Source: Pokkaliibacter sp. MBI-7 (GTDB taxonomy: Bacteria; Pseudomonadota; Gammaproteobacteria; Pseudomonadales; Balneatricaceae). Taken from it: 64,000 bases of DNA. Within the stretch, counting starts at the first letter, position 1. Each line of letters opens with the position of its first letter. Under the pieces are notes generated by a model. The model was given only the letters and a program-made list of their open reading frames with translations. It searched no databases and was not told the DNA's origin. Of the stretch, positions 33,892 through 54,152 are shown piece after piece. The stretch lies in contig NZ_JARVTG010000001.1 of the NCBI RefSeq assembly GCF_029846635.1, positions 3,205,501-3,269,500 of the forward strand. Reading direction: 5' to 3'. The translations under genes and the position numbers were made by a program.

Positions 33892-34503
33892 ATGGAATCA
33901 TCCGAACAGAAATACCCGTCAGGGATGGGCAAAGGCACACCGATACCACCAGAAATTCGTGGCTGGAGCTGGGGTGCCTTCTGTCTTAACTGGCTGTGGG
34001 GCGTGTGCAACAACACCTTTATTGCTCTGCTGATGTTTGTCCCTGTGGTCAACATCATCATGCCCTTTGTGCTGGGAGCCAGAGGTAATGAATGGGCCTG
34101 GCAAAACCGCCAGTGGCGCGATATAGAGCACTTTCGCACGGTGCAGCGCCGCTGGGCGATTATTGGGCCGATTGTTCTGGTGCTGGTACTGGCAGGTGCC
34201 TTCCTCGGTATTCCCCGGCTGCTGGAAGGCGATGCCTATCAACTGGCACTGAGCAAAGTGCAGAGCAGTCAGGCCGTTATCGCGGAGCTGGGGGAACCGG
34301 TCAGGGCAGAGGGGCAGACCTCCGGCCAGATCTCCACCGATACCAGTAGCGGACAGGCCAGTCTGCATTTCACCGTGGTCGGCCCCAGACAGGATGCTGA
34401 CGTCTACGCCAATATGTCGCAGCAGGCTGGCAAGTGGCAGGTAGAGAAGATCATCGTGCGCCCGGCTATTTCCGGTTTTGATATTGACGTACCAGCGGAG
34501 TAA
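33892..34503 (+). CDS. Coa1-family-like membrane protein
   Basis: 203 residues. Two hydrophobic segments (FIALLMFVPVVNIIMPFVLG and WAIIGPIVLVLVLAGAFLGI) precede a soluble C-terminal domain containing ELGEPVRAEGQTSGQISTD and GQASLHFTVVGPRQDADVYA. That pattern occurs in bacterial proteins labelled cytochrome c oxidase assembly factor Coa1 family. The N-terminal GWSWGAFCLNWLWGVCN resembles small membrane proteins of DUF2628 type. No functional link to the siderophore genes is evident. Confidence 0.7.
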   Translation: MESSEQKYPSGMGKGTPIPPEIRGWSWGAFCLNWLWGVCNNTFIALLMFVPVVNIIMPFVLGARGNEWAWQNRQWRDIEHFRTVQRRWAIIGPIVLVLVLAGAFLGIPRLLEGDAYQLALSKVQSSQAVIAELGEPVRAEGQTSGQISTDTSSGQASLHFTVVGPRQDADVYANMSQQAGKWQVEKIIVRPAISGFDIDVPAE

Positions 34504-34603
34504 TCCGCTGGTTTTCCTTTGCTGAAGCTGCTGCCTCTCAGCAGCTTTAATTAGCCCTCGTCCGTCCTTGATTTTTCATTGAGCCTGTTCATAATTCTTT
34601 TTT

Positions 34604-34620
34604 GTTCATGAATCATGAAC
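34604..34620. promoter_or_regulatory. Palindromic operator of the AbiE-type TA operon
   Basis: GTTCATGAATCATGAAC is a perfect 8+1+8 palindrome 11 bp before the antitoxin ATG. Additional half sites GTTCAT (34587-34592) and ATGAAC (34632-34637, containing the start codon) flank it. Such spaced repeats fit negative autoregulation by the AbiEi antitoxin. Confidence 0.65.
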
Positions 34621-34631
34621 GGGAATAAAAT

Positions 34632-35582
34632 ATGAACGGTCACGAACTTCTGGTTCAGACACTTGCTCATCTGCCCCCCTCCGTCAGTGCTTATGCTGAG
34701 GGGGATGAGCTGATTATTACTGCAGGCAACCAGCAGGCGCGGTTAGCCATAGTCATCAGGCAGATTCATCGTAAGGAAAGTCTGCAACAATTGGAAAAGC
34801 GGCCTGATAGAGTGCTGATCTGCAACCCGTTGTCGGATTTTCTGGCTGAACAGTGCAGTGCACAAGGGATCAACTTTATTGACGCTGCGGGGAATGCCCG
34901 TGTTCAGTCAGAAGGTTTATATCTGTGGATAAGTGGTCGCACGGCTGCGGCGGTTAAGCAACCTGCGCGAGCAGGCTGGACGGCGGCGACAGTACGCTGC
35001 GTGTTTGCCTTGTTAGTTGATCCTGCCCTGCAGAATGCCTCCATTCGTACGATGGCGGACTGTGCAGGCGTCTCTGTGGGCGTGGTCAGCAATACTCTGG
35101 CTTTACTCAAGGCAGAAGGATTGTCCTGGCAATGCGAAGGGCAGAGTTTCGTGCGCCAGCAGCCTCTGATTCATGAATGGCTTAGCCATTATCGCAGTCA
35201 GTTGCGAGCCAAACTGGGCGGAGTACGCCTCAGTGCTCCCCTGAACTGGCATGACATCGTACTGGTAGCGGGAGACCTCTGGGGTGGCGAAGTAGCCGCA
35301 GAGTTACTGACGGAGTACTTGCAGGCTGAACAGTTGATGCTGTTTACCGAAGTACCGCTCGCTGAGCGAATCAGGCAACTGCGCTGTAAGCCGGATGCTG
35401 CCGGACGGTTATGGTTGGTGCCTGCTTTCTGGGGCCAACGCCTCACTGTAGGTAAACGAGGTCAGGCGCTGTTAGCCATCGCTGAATTACTGGCTTCTGG
35501 CGATAGTCGCAATATTGAGGCTGCGGAGAAGATTAATGAGCACTTCCTACACCTTAAAACACTCCCTACGCCCTGGGTTTGA
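34632..35582 (+). CDS. AbiEi-family antitoxin/regulator (type IV TA)
   Basis: 316 residues. Residues ~55-105 (PDRVLICNPLSDFLAEQ, GINFIDAAGNARV) are the part shared by long AbiEi-like proteins. A winged helix follows near residue 130 (IRTMADCAGVSVGVVSNTLALLKAEG). The C-terminal half is a conserved domain with HDIVLVAGDLWGGEVAAELL. In type IV systems the antitoxin represses the operon and counteracts the nucleotidyltransferase toxin without binding it. The last 47 bp overlap the toxin gene in another frame. Lower GC than the NRPS genes. Confidence 0.83.
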   Translation: MNGHELLVQTLAHLPPSVSAYAEGDELIITAGNQQARLAIVIRQIHRKESLQQLEKRPDRVLICNPLSDFLAEQCSAQGINFIDAAGNARVQSEGLYLWISGRTAAAVKQPARAGWTAATVRCVFALLVDPALQNASIRTMADCAGVSVGVVSNTLALLKAEGLSWQCEGQSFVRQQPLIHEWLSHYRSQLRAKLGGVRLSAPLNWHDIVLVAGDLWGGEVAAELLTEYLQAEQLMLFTEVPLAERIRQLRCKPDAAGRLWLVPAFWGQRLTVGKRGQALLAIAELLASGDSRNIEAAEKINEHFLHLKTLPTPWV

Positions 35583-36411
35583 GCCGGTATTACGGCTGCT
35601 CATTGATGTCTGCGGGACGGTGGGGTGTGCTTATTTTGTGGCAGGGGCGACGGCGCGGGATATTGTACTGTTCCACGTATTTGGCCGTGACCCGGGCCGA
35701 CAGACCAAAGATATTGATACCGCGATTATGGTTGCAGACTGGTCAGAATATCAGTCGATCCGCTCTGCACTGGTGGCGGCAGGGCTGACAGAGACCCGAG
35801 AGACACACCGTCTGCATCATCAATCCAGTGGTTTGCCGGTAGACATCATCCCCTTTGGTGGCATTGCTTCTGCTGAAGGGGAAATAGCCTGGCCTCCAGA
35901 GTTTGAAACCGTTATGTCGGTTGCTGGATTTGAGGAAGCATTCGCTGCCGCCATCACCGTTAAACTGGATGCTTCGACGGAACTGAAAGTATGTTCAATG
36001 GCAGGGCTGGCATTACTGAAGCTGGTGGCCTGGCGGGAGCGACGGCAACAAAGCAACAAAGACGCCAGTGACTTTCTGACCCTGCTTGATCAATACCCGC
36101 ATCTGCAAAAGGATCGGCTGTGGGAGTCCTTTCTGCCACTGGAACAGTTGGAATATAAGGATAGTCGCCTTGGTGCCTTTCTGCTGGGATACGATGTATC
36201 GGCTTTGTTATCACCGATGACCAGAGAAGCACTGGAGGTAATGAAACAACAGGAAAAGATGCTGTTAAGCGACGCGCTGATTCGATCACAGCGGCGCCAG
36301 CATGTCATCCCTCCGGAACCCGATGACTGTATCCAGATAGAGCAGCATATCGATGATTTTTTTGCTGGCCTGCGTGCTGGCGATCCATTGCAAGCTGTCA
36401 GCGGTGAGTGA
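35536..36411 (+). CDS. AbiEii-like nucleotidyltransferase toxin
   Basis: 291 residues of the AbiEii/AbiGii nucleotidyltransferase fold. Candidate active-site residues: VAGATARDIVLFHVFGRD (the G-x-x-x-R/D strand), KDIDTAIMV with the DxD pair (D-I-D) and VDIIPFGG with the third Asp. CSMAGLALLKLVAWRERR and KDASDFLTLL are typical of the C-terminal helical part. Such toxins block translation by nucleotidylating tRNA or by binding GTP. ATG 35536 with GGAGAAGA upstream is chosen. Together with the preceding gene it forms a complete two-gene TA or phage-abortive system. Confidence 0.87.
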   Translation: MSTSYTLKHSLRPGFEPVLRLLIDVCGTVGCAYFVAGATARDIVLFHVFGRDPGRQTKDIDTAIMVADWSEYQSIRSALVAAGLTETRETHRLHHQSSGLPVDIIPFGGIASAEGEIAWPPEFETVMSVAGFEEAFAAAITVKLDASTELKVCSMAGLALLKLVAWRERRQQSNKDASDFLTLLDQYPHLQKDRLWESFLPLEQLEYKDSRLGAFLLGYDVSALLSPMTREALEVMKQQEKMLLSDALIRSQRRQHVIPPEPDDCIQIEQHIDDFFAGLRAGDPLQAVSGE

Positions 36412-36758
36412 CAGGCGCTACTACTATTCCCAAAGACTCGCTACTACTAGAAACGCTCTATCGCTACAAATCTCTCTATTACTCAAGGGATTGCTCGGCA
36501 GCGAAGGGGGCGTTCTCTTTATTTGCTACCATCACCCCCCGCTAAATTCCCCCGTCACTCCATCGTCAATCACAAATAAGAAACGTTCTCACCACTGTGA
36601 GCGCCTCACGATTGCCAAGGAGTCGTCATGCTGTCTGCTGCTATTTCTCTCCCAGCGCCGTTCTGCTGCCCCTGCTGATACCGGGCGCCTGCTACTGCAT
36701 TGCCTGTGACCGAGTGCCTGTGACCGGCATTTCTGCCCTGCCTGAACGAGAGTCCACC
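36412..36758. other. Intergenic leader of NRPS-1
   Basis: About 350 bp between the TA toxin and the chosen NRPS-1 start. It holds the PvdS-type box at 36543 and a predicted leader of roughly 185 bases. The NRPS-1 frame stays open back to 36597, but those codons show no FAAL similarity. CGCTACTACTA occurs twice near 36417 and 36440; I see no other structure. Confidence 0.6.
36543..36566 (+). promoter_or_regulatory. PvdS-type iron-starvation promoter box (NRPS-1 unit)
   Basis: TAAAT (36543-36547), 16 bases, CGT (36564-36566), followed by CAATC as at the mbtH box. Same spacing as the other two boxes. Predicted to start the NRPS-1/NRPS-2 transcript about 185 bases before the coding region. Confidence 0.82.
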
Positions 36759-46870
<10,112 letters not shown>

Positions 46871-46871
<1 letters not shown>

Positions 46872-49800
46872 TGAATGCCCAACATGCCGCTGCAGCCGCA
46901 CTGCCTGACAGCCAGCTGATCGCCCGTCGCTTTGCGGCTCTGCCTGCGGACAAGCGCGCCCAGTTTCTGCAGGCGCTGGCTAAACAGGGGCTGGATTTTG
47001 CCCGTCTGCCCATCATTGCCCAGCCCCATGACTGGACGCAGGGGGTGTTGCCTTCCTACGCCCAGCAGCGGCAGTGGTTCCTGTGGCAGTGGCAGCCCGA
47101 CAGCGCCGCTTACCATATTCATGGCGGGGTACAGTTGCAGGCCGAGGGGCCTGACGGGGTGCAGGCCGAGCGCATTGCGGCGGTATTCCATAGCCTGATC
47201 CTGCGTCACGGCGCCCTGCGTACGGTGTTTGCTGAAGACGACGACGGTCAGCTGCGGCAGTACCAGCAGCCCGACTGGCCGCGCCAGCAGTGGTGGCGCT
47301 ATGAGGACTTGAGCCTGCTGGCCGCGGAGCAAAGAACGTCACAGCGCCAGCGCCTGCAACAACAGCTGATCAGTACACCTTTCGATCTGCAGCACGGCCC
47401 GTTGCTGCGTGTCGCTCTGCTGCGCCTGAGTGCAACGGAACATCAGCTGCTGCTGGTGTTACATCACAGCATCGCCGATGGCTGGTCGCTGCAGATTCTG
47501 ATGGAAGAATTCACCCGGTTGTATGCGCAACCCGACAGCCCGTTGCCGCCCTTGCCCATCGACTATGCCGACTACGCCCTGTGGCAGCGCAACTGGCTGG
47601 AAGCCGGTGAGCAGACCCGGCAGCTGGCGTACTGGCGTCAGCAGCTGCCAGCACCGCATCCGCTGCTGGCCTTGCCGGTGGATCATCCCCGGCGCAGCGA
47701 GGCCGAATATCAGGGCGCCGACTATGTGCTCAGCATTCCTGCACCGCTGCGCCAGGCACTGCAGCACTGGCAGCAGGCCCGGCAGCAGCAGGGCATGACC
47801 CTGTTTGTGCCGCTGCTGGCGGCCTGGCACTGGCTGCTCCAGCGTTACAGCGGGCAGACGCAGATTCGGGTCGGGGTGCCGGTGGCCAACCGCCAGCGCG
47901 GTGAAACTCAGGGGCTGGTGGGCTTCTTCGTCAATACGCAGGTGCTGCCACTGCATTTCAGTGAGGGGATGACGGTGGCGGAGCTGACTGAGCAGCTGCG
48001 ACAGCAGGTGCAGCAGGCACAGAACTATCAGGATATTCCCTTCGACATGCTGGTCGATGGTCTGGAAGTGGAGCGCAGCCTTAGCCATCCGCCGCTGTTC
48101 CAGAGTCTGTTCAACTATCTGCATCAACCGGCGGCTGCTGCCCTGAGCCTGCCCGGTGTGACCATCACGCCGCTGGCCAGCCACAAGAATGCGGCCCAGT
48201 TCGAGCTGAGCCTGACCTGTCAGGACAGCCGCAGCGCTTTGCAGGATAACCACGGCGAGATGCAGCTGACGTTCAGCTATGCCGCCGAGCTGTTTGAAGA
48301 GGCCACCATTGTCCGGCTGGCGGAGCACTATCTGCAGTTGCTGCATACGCTGGTGGATGAACAGCAGCAGGCGTTGCCGCTGCAACAGCTGGCGCTGGCG
48401 ACCCCGGCGGCGTGGCAGCAACAGGGTTGCCGTGACCCTGAGGTGCAGGCGTTGCTGACCCTGATCGAACTGTTTGAGGCACAGGCAGATCGCACTCCTG
48501 ACGCTGAAGCACTGGTGGCGCTCAGCACTGAAACACCGTTGGCGCTGAGTGGAGCGGCGCTGAGTGGAGCGGCGATGTCAGGTGACGGCTCCGCGCATTG
48601 GCAGCGGCTGAGCTATCGTCAGCTGGATCAGCGTGCCAATCAGCTTGCCCATGCCCTGCAGGCCCGGGGTATCGGCAGCGAAAGCCGGGTCGGTGTCGCT
48701 CTCGACCGGCAGGTCGATCTGCTGACCGCCGTGCTGGCCGTGCTCAAGTGCGGTGCCGCCTATATTCCGCTGGACCCGGACTATCCCCGTGAGCGGCTGG
48801 CGTACATGGTGGAGCAGAGCGGGGTGGCGACGGTACTGAGCCAGTCCTCGCTGCTGGATCAGCTGCCGCTGCAGCCAGAACAGGCACTGCTGCTGGATCA
48901 GCTCGACCTGCACTGCTACAGCGCACAGCGGCTGGCGCTGCCGGTCCATGCAGAACAGCTGGCCTATATGATCTATACCTCCGGCTCCACCGGCCTGCCC
49001 AAAGGGGTGATGGTACGCCAGCAGGCGCTGAGCAACTTCCTGCTGAGCATGGCGCAGCAGCCCGGTTTTGAGGCGGGCGAACGACTGCTGGCGGTGACGT
49101 CGCTGTCATTCGATATTGCCGCGCTGGAGCTGTATCTGCCGCTGATCTGCGGCGGCACCGTGGTGCTGGCCAGTCAGGCACAGCGACAGGATGGCACCGC
49201 GCTGGTGGCATTACTGCAGCAGGAAGGTATCAGCGTGATGCAGGCTACCCCGGCCAGCTGGAGATTGTTGCTGGACCAGCACTGGCGTGCGCCACGCGGT
49301 TTTCGTGCGCTTTGCGGCGGCGAGGCACTGCCCCGCGATCTGGCCGACAGCCTGCTGCAGCAGGGCATTGAGCTTTGGAATATGTACGGGCCGACCGAAA
49401 CCACCATCTGGTCAGCCTGCGCCCGTGTCGGGCTGGACAGCATCCATCTTGGCCAGCCACTGGCGGCGACGGATCTGCGGGTGGTGGATGCTGAACTGAA
49501 CCTGCTGCCTGCCGGTATTGCCGGAGAGCTGCTGATTGGCGGCGATGCGCTGGCGCGTGGCTATTTTGGCCGCGCGGCACTGACCGCAGAACGTTTCCTG
49601 CCGGACCCTTTCCGTGGGCAGGGCCAGCGCCTGTACCGCACCGGTGATCTGGTGCGCTGGTGCCATGACGGGCGGCTGGAATATCTGGGGCGCATCGACA
49701 GTCAGGTCAAGGTGCGCGGTTTCCGCATTGAGCTGGGCGAGATCGAAGCGCACCTCAACCGTCATCCGGCGGTACGTCAGGGCGTGGTGCTGGTGCGCGA

Positions 49801-52800
49801 CAACCCGCGTGGCGGCTATCTGGCGGCCTGTGTGGAAGCGCAGCACACGCTGGAGCTGGCGGAGCTGCGTCACTATCTCAGCCAGCATCTGCCCGATTAC
49901 ATGTTGCCTGCCACCCTGACGCTGTTGTCGCAGCTGCCGCTGACGCCCAATGGCAAGGTGGATCGTAAGGCACTGGCGGCGAGGGCCGAGGTTGACCCTG
50001 CCGCAGCGCAGGGCTATCAGCCGCCGCAGGGGGATATGGAGCAGCAGCTGGCGACTATCTGGCAGCAGGTGCTGCAGCGTGATCAGGTCGGGCGGCAGGA
50101 TAACTTCTTCGCCCTCGGCGGCGACTCCATTCTCAGCCTGCAAATTGTCTCCCGTGCCCGCCAGCAGGGCTGGAAACTGGTGCCACGGCAGCTGTTTGAA
50201 CACCAGACCCTGCAGGCGCTGGCCAGCGTAGTGGAACCGCTGCAGCCGACGGCACAGCCGCTGACGATGCAGGAACTGCTGAGTGAGGAAGTGCGCACGG
50301 CGGTGGCCGCACGCTATCCGCTGGAAGATGTCTATCCGCTGTCACCCATGCAGCAGGGCATGCTGTTCCACAGCCGCTTTGATGACAGTGGGGCCTACGT
50401 CAACCAGCTGCGGGTGGCGATCACGGGGGAAGGCTTCGATCTGGACCGTTTCCGCTTTGCCTGGCAACAGGTGGTGGCCCGTCATGGCGCACTGCGCAGC
50501 GGCTTTATCGAGCATGAACAGCAGCCACTGCAATGGCTGGCGGCGGCGGTGGAGCTGCCGTTGCGCCTGAGCGAAGGCGATGCAGATGTCATTGCCGGTG
50601 ACGAACTGGCCCGGCCCTTCGACTTGCAGCAGCCACCGCTGATGCGCCTGTGTCTGGTGGCGACGGCAGCGCACCGCTATGAGCTGATCTGGACGGTCCA
50701 CCACCTGCTGCTGGATGGCTGGAGCACGGCGCAGCTGCTGGCTGAGGTGCTGCGTCTGTATCACGGTGAGGCGTTGCCACTGCCGCCCGCCCGTTTCCGC
50801 GACTATATCGGCTGGCTGCAGCGGCAGGATAACGATGCCAGCCTCGATCAGTGGCAGCAGGCGCTGCAGCCGCTGAGCGAGCCGACCTATCTGGCCAACT
50901 GCCTGCCGCGACCGGTGGCAGCAGACGGTTATGGTCAGCACCAGTGGCAACTGACTCCGGCCCAGACCGCGCACTGGCAGCAGTATGCCCGTGCTCAGCA
51001 CATGACCCTCAACACCCTGTTGCAGGGCGCATGGCTGTTGCTGTTGCAGCGCTACAGCGGACAGGCGACGGTGTGTATGGGGGCGACCGTGGCAGGGCGG
51101 CCGGTGGAAGTGAACGGCATCGATCAGGTGCTCGGCCTGTTTATCAATACCCTGCCGGTAGTGGCGACCCCGGCACCGGCGCAGCTGCTGGGCGACTGGT
51201 TGCAGGAGCTGCAGCAACAACAACTGCGGCTGCGTGAACATCAGCATATCCCGCTGGCCCAGCTGCAGCGGCTGGCGGCCAGCAGCGGCAATCAGGCCCT
51301 GTTCGATACCCTGCTGGTGGTGGAGAACTACCCGGTTGACCACGCACTGCGGGATATTGTGCTGCCCTCAGCCAGCGGTGCCTTACGCATGCAGAAGGTG
51401 GCCAGCCACGAGCAGACCCACTATCCGCTGACCCTGACGGTCTATACCGGTGAGGGGCTGACCTTTGACTGGCGTTACCGTCTGGACTGCTTCACTGCGG
51501 CACAGATTGAGCAGCTGGGCCAGCACTGGCAGAGCCTGCTGGTGCAGATGACCCGGCCGCAGCAGGCCCGTCTGCCGCTGGCTACCCTGCAGTTACTGAC
51601 ACCGGCGCAGCAGCAGGCATGGCAGCAGCGTGGCCGTAATGACCAGCAGCCACTGGCGGACTGTGCTGAGCAGGGGCTGATCCACCGACTGTTTGAGGCG
51701 CAGGCACGGCAGCAGCCGGAGCGAATCGCGCTGGTCTCTGGCCAGCAGTCGCTGAGCTATGCCGAACTGAATCGCCGCGCCAGTCAGCTGGCACACGCTC
51801 TGCTGCATGCCGGTGTTGGACCGGAGCAGGCCATTGGTGTGGCCTGCGCGCGCGGCCCGGAGATGCTGATCAGCGTGCTGGCGGTGCTGAAGGCCGGAGC
51901 CACCTATGTGCCGCTCGACCCGGAATACCCCGCCGAGCGCCTGCGCTATATGGCAGAGCACAGCGGTATGCGCTGGCTGCTGAGCCAGTCGGCGTTACTG
52001 GCGCAGGTCGATTTTCTGCCTGCCGGGGTACAGGCGCTGGCGCTGGATCAGCTGCCGCTGGCCGACCAGCCCGGCACGGATCCGGCCGTGGCTATTCACC
52101 CCGGTCAGCTGGCCTATGTGATCTACACCTCCGGCTCCACCGGCTTACCCAAGGGGGTGATGGTGCGCCACGGCGCGCTCGGTAACTTCCTCCACAGCAT
52201 GGCGGCTCAGCCGGGGCTGAATGCTCGCGACCGGCTGCTGGCGGTCACCTCGCTGTCGTTTGATATTGCGGCGCTGGAGCTGTATCTGCCGTTGATCTGT
52301 GGTGCCACGCTGGTGCTGGCCGATGCCGAACAGCGACGCGATGGCCGTCAGCTGGCGCGGCTGATTGATCAGCAGCAGATCACGCTGATGCAGGCTACAC
52401 CGGCCAGCTGGCGCCTGCTGCTGGACAGCGGCTGGCAGGCACCCACGGGCTTCCGTGCCCTCTGTGGCGGTGAGGCACTGCCGCAGGAGCTGGCCGACAG
52501 CCTGCTGGCGCAGGGTGTGCAGCTATGGAATATGTACGGGCCGACGGAGACCACTATCTGGTCCAGTCTGTCTGCCGTGCAGCCCGGTTCCATCACGCTG
52601 GGTCAGCCGCTGGCGGCGACATCGCTGTATGTGGTCGACCGGCAGTGGCAGCTGGTGCCGGACGGTGTGGCCGGAGAGCTGCTGATCGGCGGCGAGGGGC
52701 TGGCACGGGGCTACTTCCGCCATCCGGCACTGACCGCTGAGCGCTTTGTCGCCAGCCCGTTCAGTGAGTGCGGTGAGCGACTGTATCGTACTGGCGATCT

Positions 52801-53464
52801 GGTGCGCTGGGCCGACGGTGAGCTTGAGTATCTGGGCCGTATCGATCATCAGGTCAAGGTACGGGGGTTCCGCATCGAGCTGGGGGAAATCGAAAGCCGG
52901 CTGGAGCGCCATCCCGCCGTGCATCAGGCGGTGGTCAGCGTGCGTGACGGTGCGCAGGGGGCATTCCTCGCCGCCTATATCCAGCCTCACGCCGCAAGTG
53001 TGGAGGCGGTGCTGACTCTGGCTGAGCTGCGTCAGTATCTGGCCAGTCAGCTGCCTGACTATATGCTGCCTGCCACCCTGACGTTATTGCCCGTACTGCC
53101 GCTGACTCCCAATGGCAAGGTAGACCGCAAAGCCCTGCCGCAGCCTGAGCAGGCGCAGTGCCACTATGAGCCGCCTGCCACCGTCACGGAGCAGCAGCTG
53201 GCGCAGTGGTGGGGCAGTTTGCTGCAGCGGGAACAGGTCGGGCGGCAGGATCACTTCTTCGATCTCGGTGGCCATTCACTGCTGGCCGTCAGCCTGATCA
53301 GCCGCATCAACGAGGCGCATCAGCTGTCGCTGCCGGTACGGCTGGTGTACGAACAGCCACGGCTGGCAGAGCTGGCGGCGGCGATCGACCACCAGCAGGG
53401 GCAGGGCCTCACTGCAGGTAAGCTGGATGAGCTGGAGGCCTTGATGGACAGTTTTATGGATTGA
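46871..53464 (+). CDS. NRPS-2: C-A(Gly)-T-C-A(Gly)-T
   Basis: 2,197 residues, coupled to NRPS-1 by a 1-base overlap (TGATG). A short N-terminal helix pair (ARRFAALPADKRAQFLQAL) resembles NRPS docking segments. Domains: C 47.04-48.4 kb (LCL type, HHSIADG); A1 48.46-49.98 (IYTSGSTGLPKGVMV); T near 50.11 (LGGDSI); C 50.32-51.6 (YPLSPMQQGMLFH, HHLLLDG); A2 51.7-53.14; T near 53.26 (LGGHSL). Both A pockets read D-I-L-Q-L-G-M-I-W-K, one position away from the known glycine code. The two A domains are highly alike, indicating module duplication. The first T has the GGDS form usual before E domains, and the next C is DCL-like, yet no E is present. No thioesterase. Confidence 0.96.
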
Positions 53465-53521
53465 ACAGTCATCTCTACGGAGCCGTTTTAATGCGTTGTT
53501 TATAAAGATGTTTTTTTAAAT

Positions 53522-53543
53522 GGCCGCCGTTGTGCGGCCTTTT
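53522..53543 (+). terminator. Terminator after NRPS-2
   Basis: GGCCGC, loop CGTTGT, GCGGCC, then TTTT; a run of T and A precedes the stem, so it may work both ways. It lies 57 bp after the NRPS-2 stop and separates it from the small gene at 53635. Confidence 0.75.
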
Positions 53544-53634
53544 GTCGTGTGGAAACCGTGCATCAAGGTTTCATCCGTGGGGGAGGGCCGATAAAATCCA
53601 GCCCTGCTTACAAGGTTCAGAGTCTTAAAGATCA

Positions 53635-54054
53635 ATGAAAAACCCAATGAAGGCCTTTGTACTAGGCAACATTATTCTGATCATGGTGCTAGGTTTGTTT
53701 GGCGCTTACGCTGTCAGCCTCAGCTCCCGCGAGCACTATGAAACCACGCCGGATACCCTGGCTTACTGGATTCTGTCTGGCCCCGATGTGGTCAATATCG
53801 AAGCCATGGTCGGCAAAGACCGTTTCTCCGGCTATGAATACGGCTTCCATGAGGACAGCGTGACAGAAAAGCTGATCTTTAAGGAAGGCACCCCGGACAG
53901 CGCACTGGACTTTGCCCGGCAGCAGATGGAAAAGGCCGGCTACAAGGTGGAGCGGGTCGAAGACAACGGCACCGTGGTGCTGAACAAGGACAAGGGCTAC
54001 GAGCTGTATATCGACAAGACCGAGCCCAAAGGTATTCGGATCGAGTCCAAATAA
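53635..54054 (+). CDS. Small single-pass membrane protein of unknown function
   Basis: 139 residues. One N-terminal membrane helix (FVLGNIILIMVLGLFGAYAV) is followed by a soluble, charged domain (ALDFARQQMEKAGYKVERVE, GTVVLNKDKGYELYID). I do not recognise a family. The topology suggests an inner-membrane anchor with a periplasmic domain. It is flanked by its own terminator downstream and the NRPS-2 terminator upstream, so it is probably an independent transcript. Confidence 0.75.
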   Translation: MKNPMKAFVLGNIILIMVLGLFGAYAVSLSSREHYETTPDTLAYWILSGPDVVNIEAMVGKDRFSGYEYGFHEDSVTEKLIFKEGTPDSALDFARQQMEKAGYKVERVEDNGTVVLNKDKGYELYIDKTEPKGIRIESK

Positions 54055-54093
54055 ACTCGGGCTGCTCCGGCGTTATCCCCCGTTGTTGTTCAG

Positions 54094-54126
54094 GGGCCGT
54101 GCTGCATCACTGCGCACGGCCCTTTT
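54094..54126 (+). terminator. Terminator after small membrane protein gene
   Basis: GGGCCGTGC (54094-54102) pairs with GCACGGCCC (54114-54122), followed by TTTT. It lies between convergent genes, 40 bp after the 53635 gene stop. Confidence 0.8.
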
Positions 54127-54152
54127 GCATACTGTGCCGGCTGTTACCGTGA

